Assembly (NCBI GenBank): GCA_005801425.1
Contig: SYDY01000004.1
Span: forward strand, 1-8,199
Length of the DNA stretch: 8,199 bases
Direction: 5' to 3'
Source of the DNA: Bdellovibrionales bacterium
GTDB lineage: Bacteria > Myxococcota > XYA12-FULL-58-9 > SYDY01
The notes beneath the pieces are model-generated. The model ran no database searches. It was not told the DNA's origin and saw only the letters and a list, made by a program, of their open reading frames with translations. This document shows, in pieces, positions 6,513-8,199 of this stretch; within the stretch, counting starts at the first letter, position 1; every line of letters begins with the position of its first letter. The position numbers and the translations under genes were made by a program.

Positions 6513-8186
6513 ATGAAGCGCTTGGTGATGGCAGCAGCAGTGATGGGAACCCTGTTGGTTCTGGGGTACGGGTTTCTCCCAACGGTTGAGGTGAGTACAG
6601 CCGACCACTTTGCCACGGGGTGGTGGAGTTTGGTGCCACCCGTGATTGCCATTGGTCTTGCCATCGCGATGCGGCAGATCATTGCCCCGTTGTGCCTTTC
6701 GGTGCTCGTTGGCGCGTTGATTGGCGTCCACGGCGATGTCATGGCGGGTGTTCTCGCATTGTTTCGCCGTTATCTGTGGCCTGTACTCACTGATGTGACA
6801 CATCTTTCTATTTTGCTGTTTACCGCATCGCTCTTGGGGCTTGTGCGCGTGGCCACCGTATCAGGTGGGATCCAAGGTGTGATTAATAAAATTTTAACGC
6901 GAGCATCCGATCCCCAGCGGGTGCAGGTGGCCACGGCTTGGATGGGCATCGCAGTTTTTTTTGATGACTATGCAAATACCGCTGTCATTGGCTGTACGAT
7001 GCGGTCCGTCTTTGACCGCTTCAAACTATCGCGGGAAAAATTGGCCTATTTGATCGATTCAACGGCGGCGCCAGTGGCGGGTATTGCCATCATATCGACG
7101 TGGATTGGTATGGAAGTGAGCACTATGCAAAATGCCGTGCGTGGCCTCACCGACGCCAATGGTTACAGTTTGGTATTTCAGGCTTTGCCTTATCGTTTTT
7201 ATTGTTTCGCCGCCTTGGGCATGGTGTTTGCACTTGTCTATTCCAATCGTGATTTTGGACCGATGCTCACCGCCGAGCGTGCCGCACGTATGGATGCTTG
7301 TGTGCGTGTGGATCATCATCTGGCATTGGGTGGTGGCGACAGCCTTCCGATATGGAATCAGAAACGCACCGCACGCATGGGCGATGCGTTGTGGCCTATT
7401 GCGTTTGTGATCAATACGATTTTTTTCGCGGTGTTGCTGGGCGGCACCCATGCGATCCCCCCGGAGCAACGCCGATTTCCAAGGTTTATTCTTGATTCGT
7501 TTGTTGAATCGTCAAATCTTATGGACGGACACTATCTGTTTTATGTTTTTGCTGTCGCGGCCTTGATGGGCAGTGTGATTGCCATTGTGTTGCCATGGCT
7601 TACGGGCGGCCTTCACCTTGGCGAGGGGCTTAAGGAATGGATGAAGGGCGTTCAGGGGATTGTGCCCACGCTGATTGTGCTGGTGCTGGCCTGGACACTG
7701 TCGTGGGTATGTCGCGATGTGGGCACTGCCGACTATTTGGTCGCCATCAGTAAACCTTTTTTGCGAGCCCATTGGGTGCCTGCCGTGGTGTTTATTCTTG
7801 CGGGGCTTATTGCTTTTAGTACGGGCACAAGCTGGGGGACGATGGCCATTCTCATGCCAGTTGCCGCAAGCTTAGGTTACCATGCGGGCGGCATGGCTGT
7901 GATGCTCCCAAGTATGGCTGCGGTATTGGATGGTGCGATTTTTGGCGACCATTGCAGTCCTATTTCAGACACCACAATATTGTCATCGGCCTGTTCAGGC
8001 TGTGATCATCTTGAGCATGTACGTACGCAAATGCCCTATGCACTTGCGGGTGCTACCGCGGCTGGAACGGGTGGCTATGTGCTGGTCAATGCCTTGGGAT
8101 ACCCGTTGTGGACAGGTTACCTCGTCATTGCGGTGCTGATCGGTGTGATTGTGATGGGTTTAGGCAAGGTGCCTAATAAAACCTAG
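6513..8186 (+). CDS. NhaC-family Na+/H+ antiporter
   Basis: The product is a 557-residue inner-membrane secondary transporter of the NhaC/Na_H_antiporter family, expected to exchange sodium (or an organic acid partner in some relatives) for protons. By eye it has about 12 hydrophobic segments. Family signatures are intact and in order: FFDDYANT (149-156, with the acidic pair Asp151-Asp152), DSTAAPVAGIAIISTWIG (182-199), STGTSWGTMAI (436-446), VLDGAIFGDHCSPISDTT (471-488) and CDHLEHVRTQMPYA (497-510). A hydrophilic stretch at about 246-292 separates two membrane halves. At 557 residues it is longer than classical NhaC (about 450-470), like many large NhaC-type relatives. The ATG at 6513 is the first after the upstream stop. 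It has no visible Shine-Dalgarno sequence, and the ATG at 6528 is an alternative that would still keep the first membrane segment. Substrate preference cannot be judged. The likely partner in the operon is the DUF3108 gene upstream. Confidence 0.93.
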   Translation: MKRLVMAAAVMGTLLVLGYGFLPTVEVSTADHFATGWWSLVPPVIAIGLAIAMRQIIAPLCLSVLVGALIGVHGDVMAGVLALFRRYLWPVLTDVTHLSILLFTASLLGLVRVATVSGGIQGVINKILTRASDPQRVQVATAWMGIAVFFDDYANTAVIGCTMRSVFDRFKLSREKLAYLIDSTAAPVAGIAIISTWIGMEVSTMQNAVRGLTDANGYSLVFQALPYRFYCFAALGMVFALVYSNRDFGPMLTAERAARMDACVRVDHHLALGGGDSLPIWNQKRTARMGDALWPIAFVINTIFFAVLLGGTHAIPPEQRRFPRFILDSFVESSNLMDGHYLFYVFAVAALMGSVIAIVLPWLTGGLHLGEGLKEWMKGVQGIVPTLIVLVLAWTLSWVCRDVGTADYLVAISKPFLRAHWVPAVVFILAGLIAFSTGTSWGTMAILMPVAASLGYHAGGMAVMLPSMAAVLDGAIFGDHCSPISDTTILSSACSGCDHLEHVRTQMPYALAGATAAGTGGYVLVNALGYPLWTGYLVIAVLIGVIVMGLGKVPNKT

Positions 8187-8199
8187 CGGCGCAGCTTTC

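Noticed and set aside
7059-7469. Minus-strand open frame of 136 codons within the antiporter gene
   Set aside because: It is His/Thr-rich antisense reading of conserved membrane-protein codons, without domain or start-site support.

Overview
The window looks like chromosomal DNA of a Gram-negative bacterium with roughly balanced base composition. The large lipoprotein carries IPT/TIG repeats, a Pro/Thr-rich stalk and a spaced-Cys motif of the CxxxxDCxxGxxC type. Together with a small exported coiled-coil protein ending in a Gly/Pro tail, this style is common in the old Deltaproteobacteria, especially Myxococcota and Bradymonadota. That placement is inference from protein style; no rRNA or other marker gene is present. 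There are no mobile elements, tRNAs, rRNAs or CRISPR arrays that I can see.

Layout. Six protein genes fill almost the whole window. (1) On the minus strand, 2967-3674 encodes an SfsA-family protein. It is followed, with a 4-base GTGA start/stop overlap, by a 965-residue outer-membrane-type lipoprotein (73-2970). These two form a tight translationally coupled operon. (2) Divergent from it on the plus strand, 3810-4448 encodes a small exported protein of unknown function. (3) Convergent to that, with only an 11-base gap, 4460-5617 (minus) encodes a GT4-type glycosyltransferase. (4) Divergent again, a DUF3108-type exported protein (5623-6480) is followed after 32 bases by an NhaC-family Na+/H+ antiporter (6513-8186). 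The last two probably form an operon.

How they fit together. Four of the six products are predicted to be exported or in the envelope: the lipoprotein, the small coiled-coil protein, the DUF3108 protein and the antiporter. The glycosyltransferase could make an envelope glycan. No complete pathway can be reconstructed from this set, and I see no defence, secretion or biosynthetic system.

The most interesting point is the SfsA-family protein. Its length, order of motifs and fold-defining residues match E. coli SfsA, yet the D...ExK residues that look like a PD-(D/E)xK nuclease active site appear to be replaced by Gly, His and Glu. The frame is intact and coupled to a lipoprotein gene, so it may be a repurposed pseudo-enzyme rather than a decaying gene. 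Secondary points are the uncharacterised coiled-coil/Gly-Pro protein, the architecture of the giant lipoprotein, and a perfect 13-base tandem repeat touching the lipoprotein stop codon.
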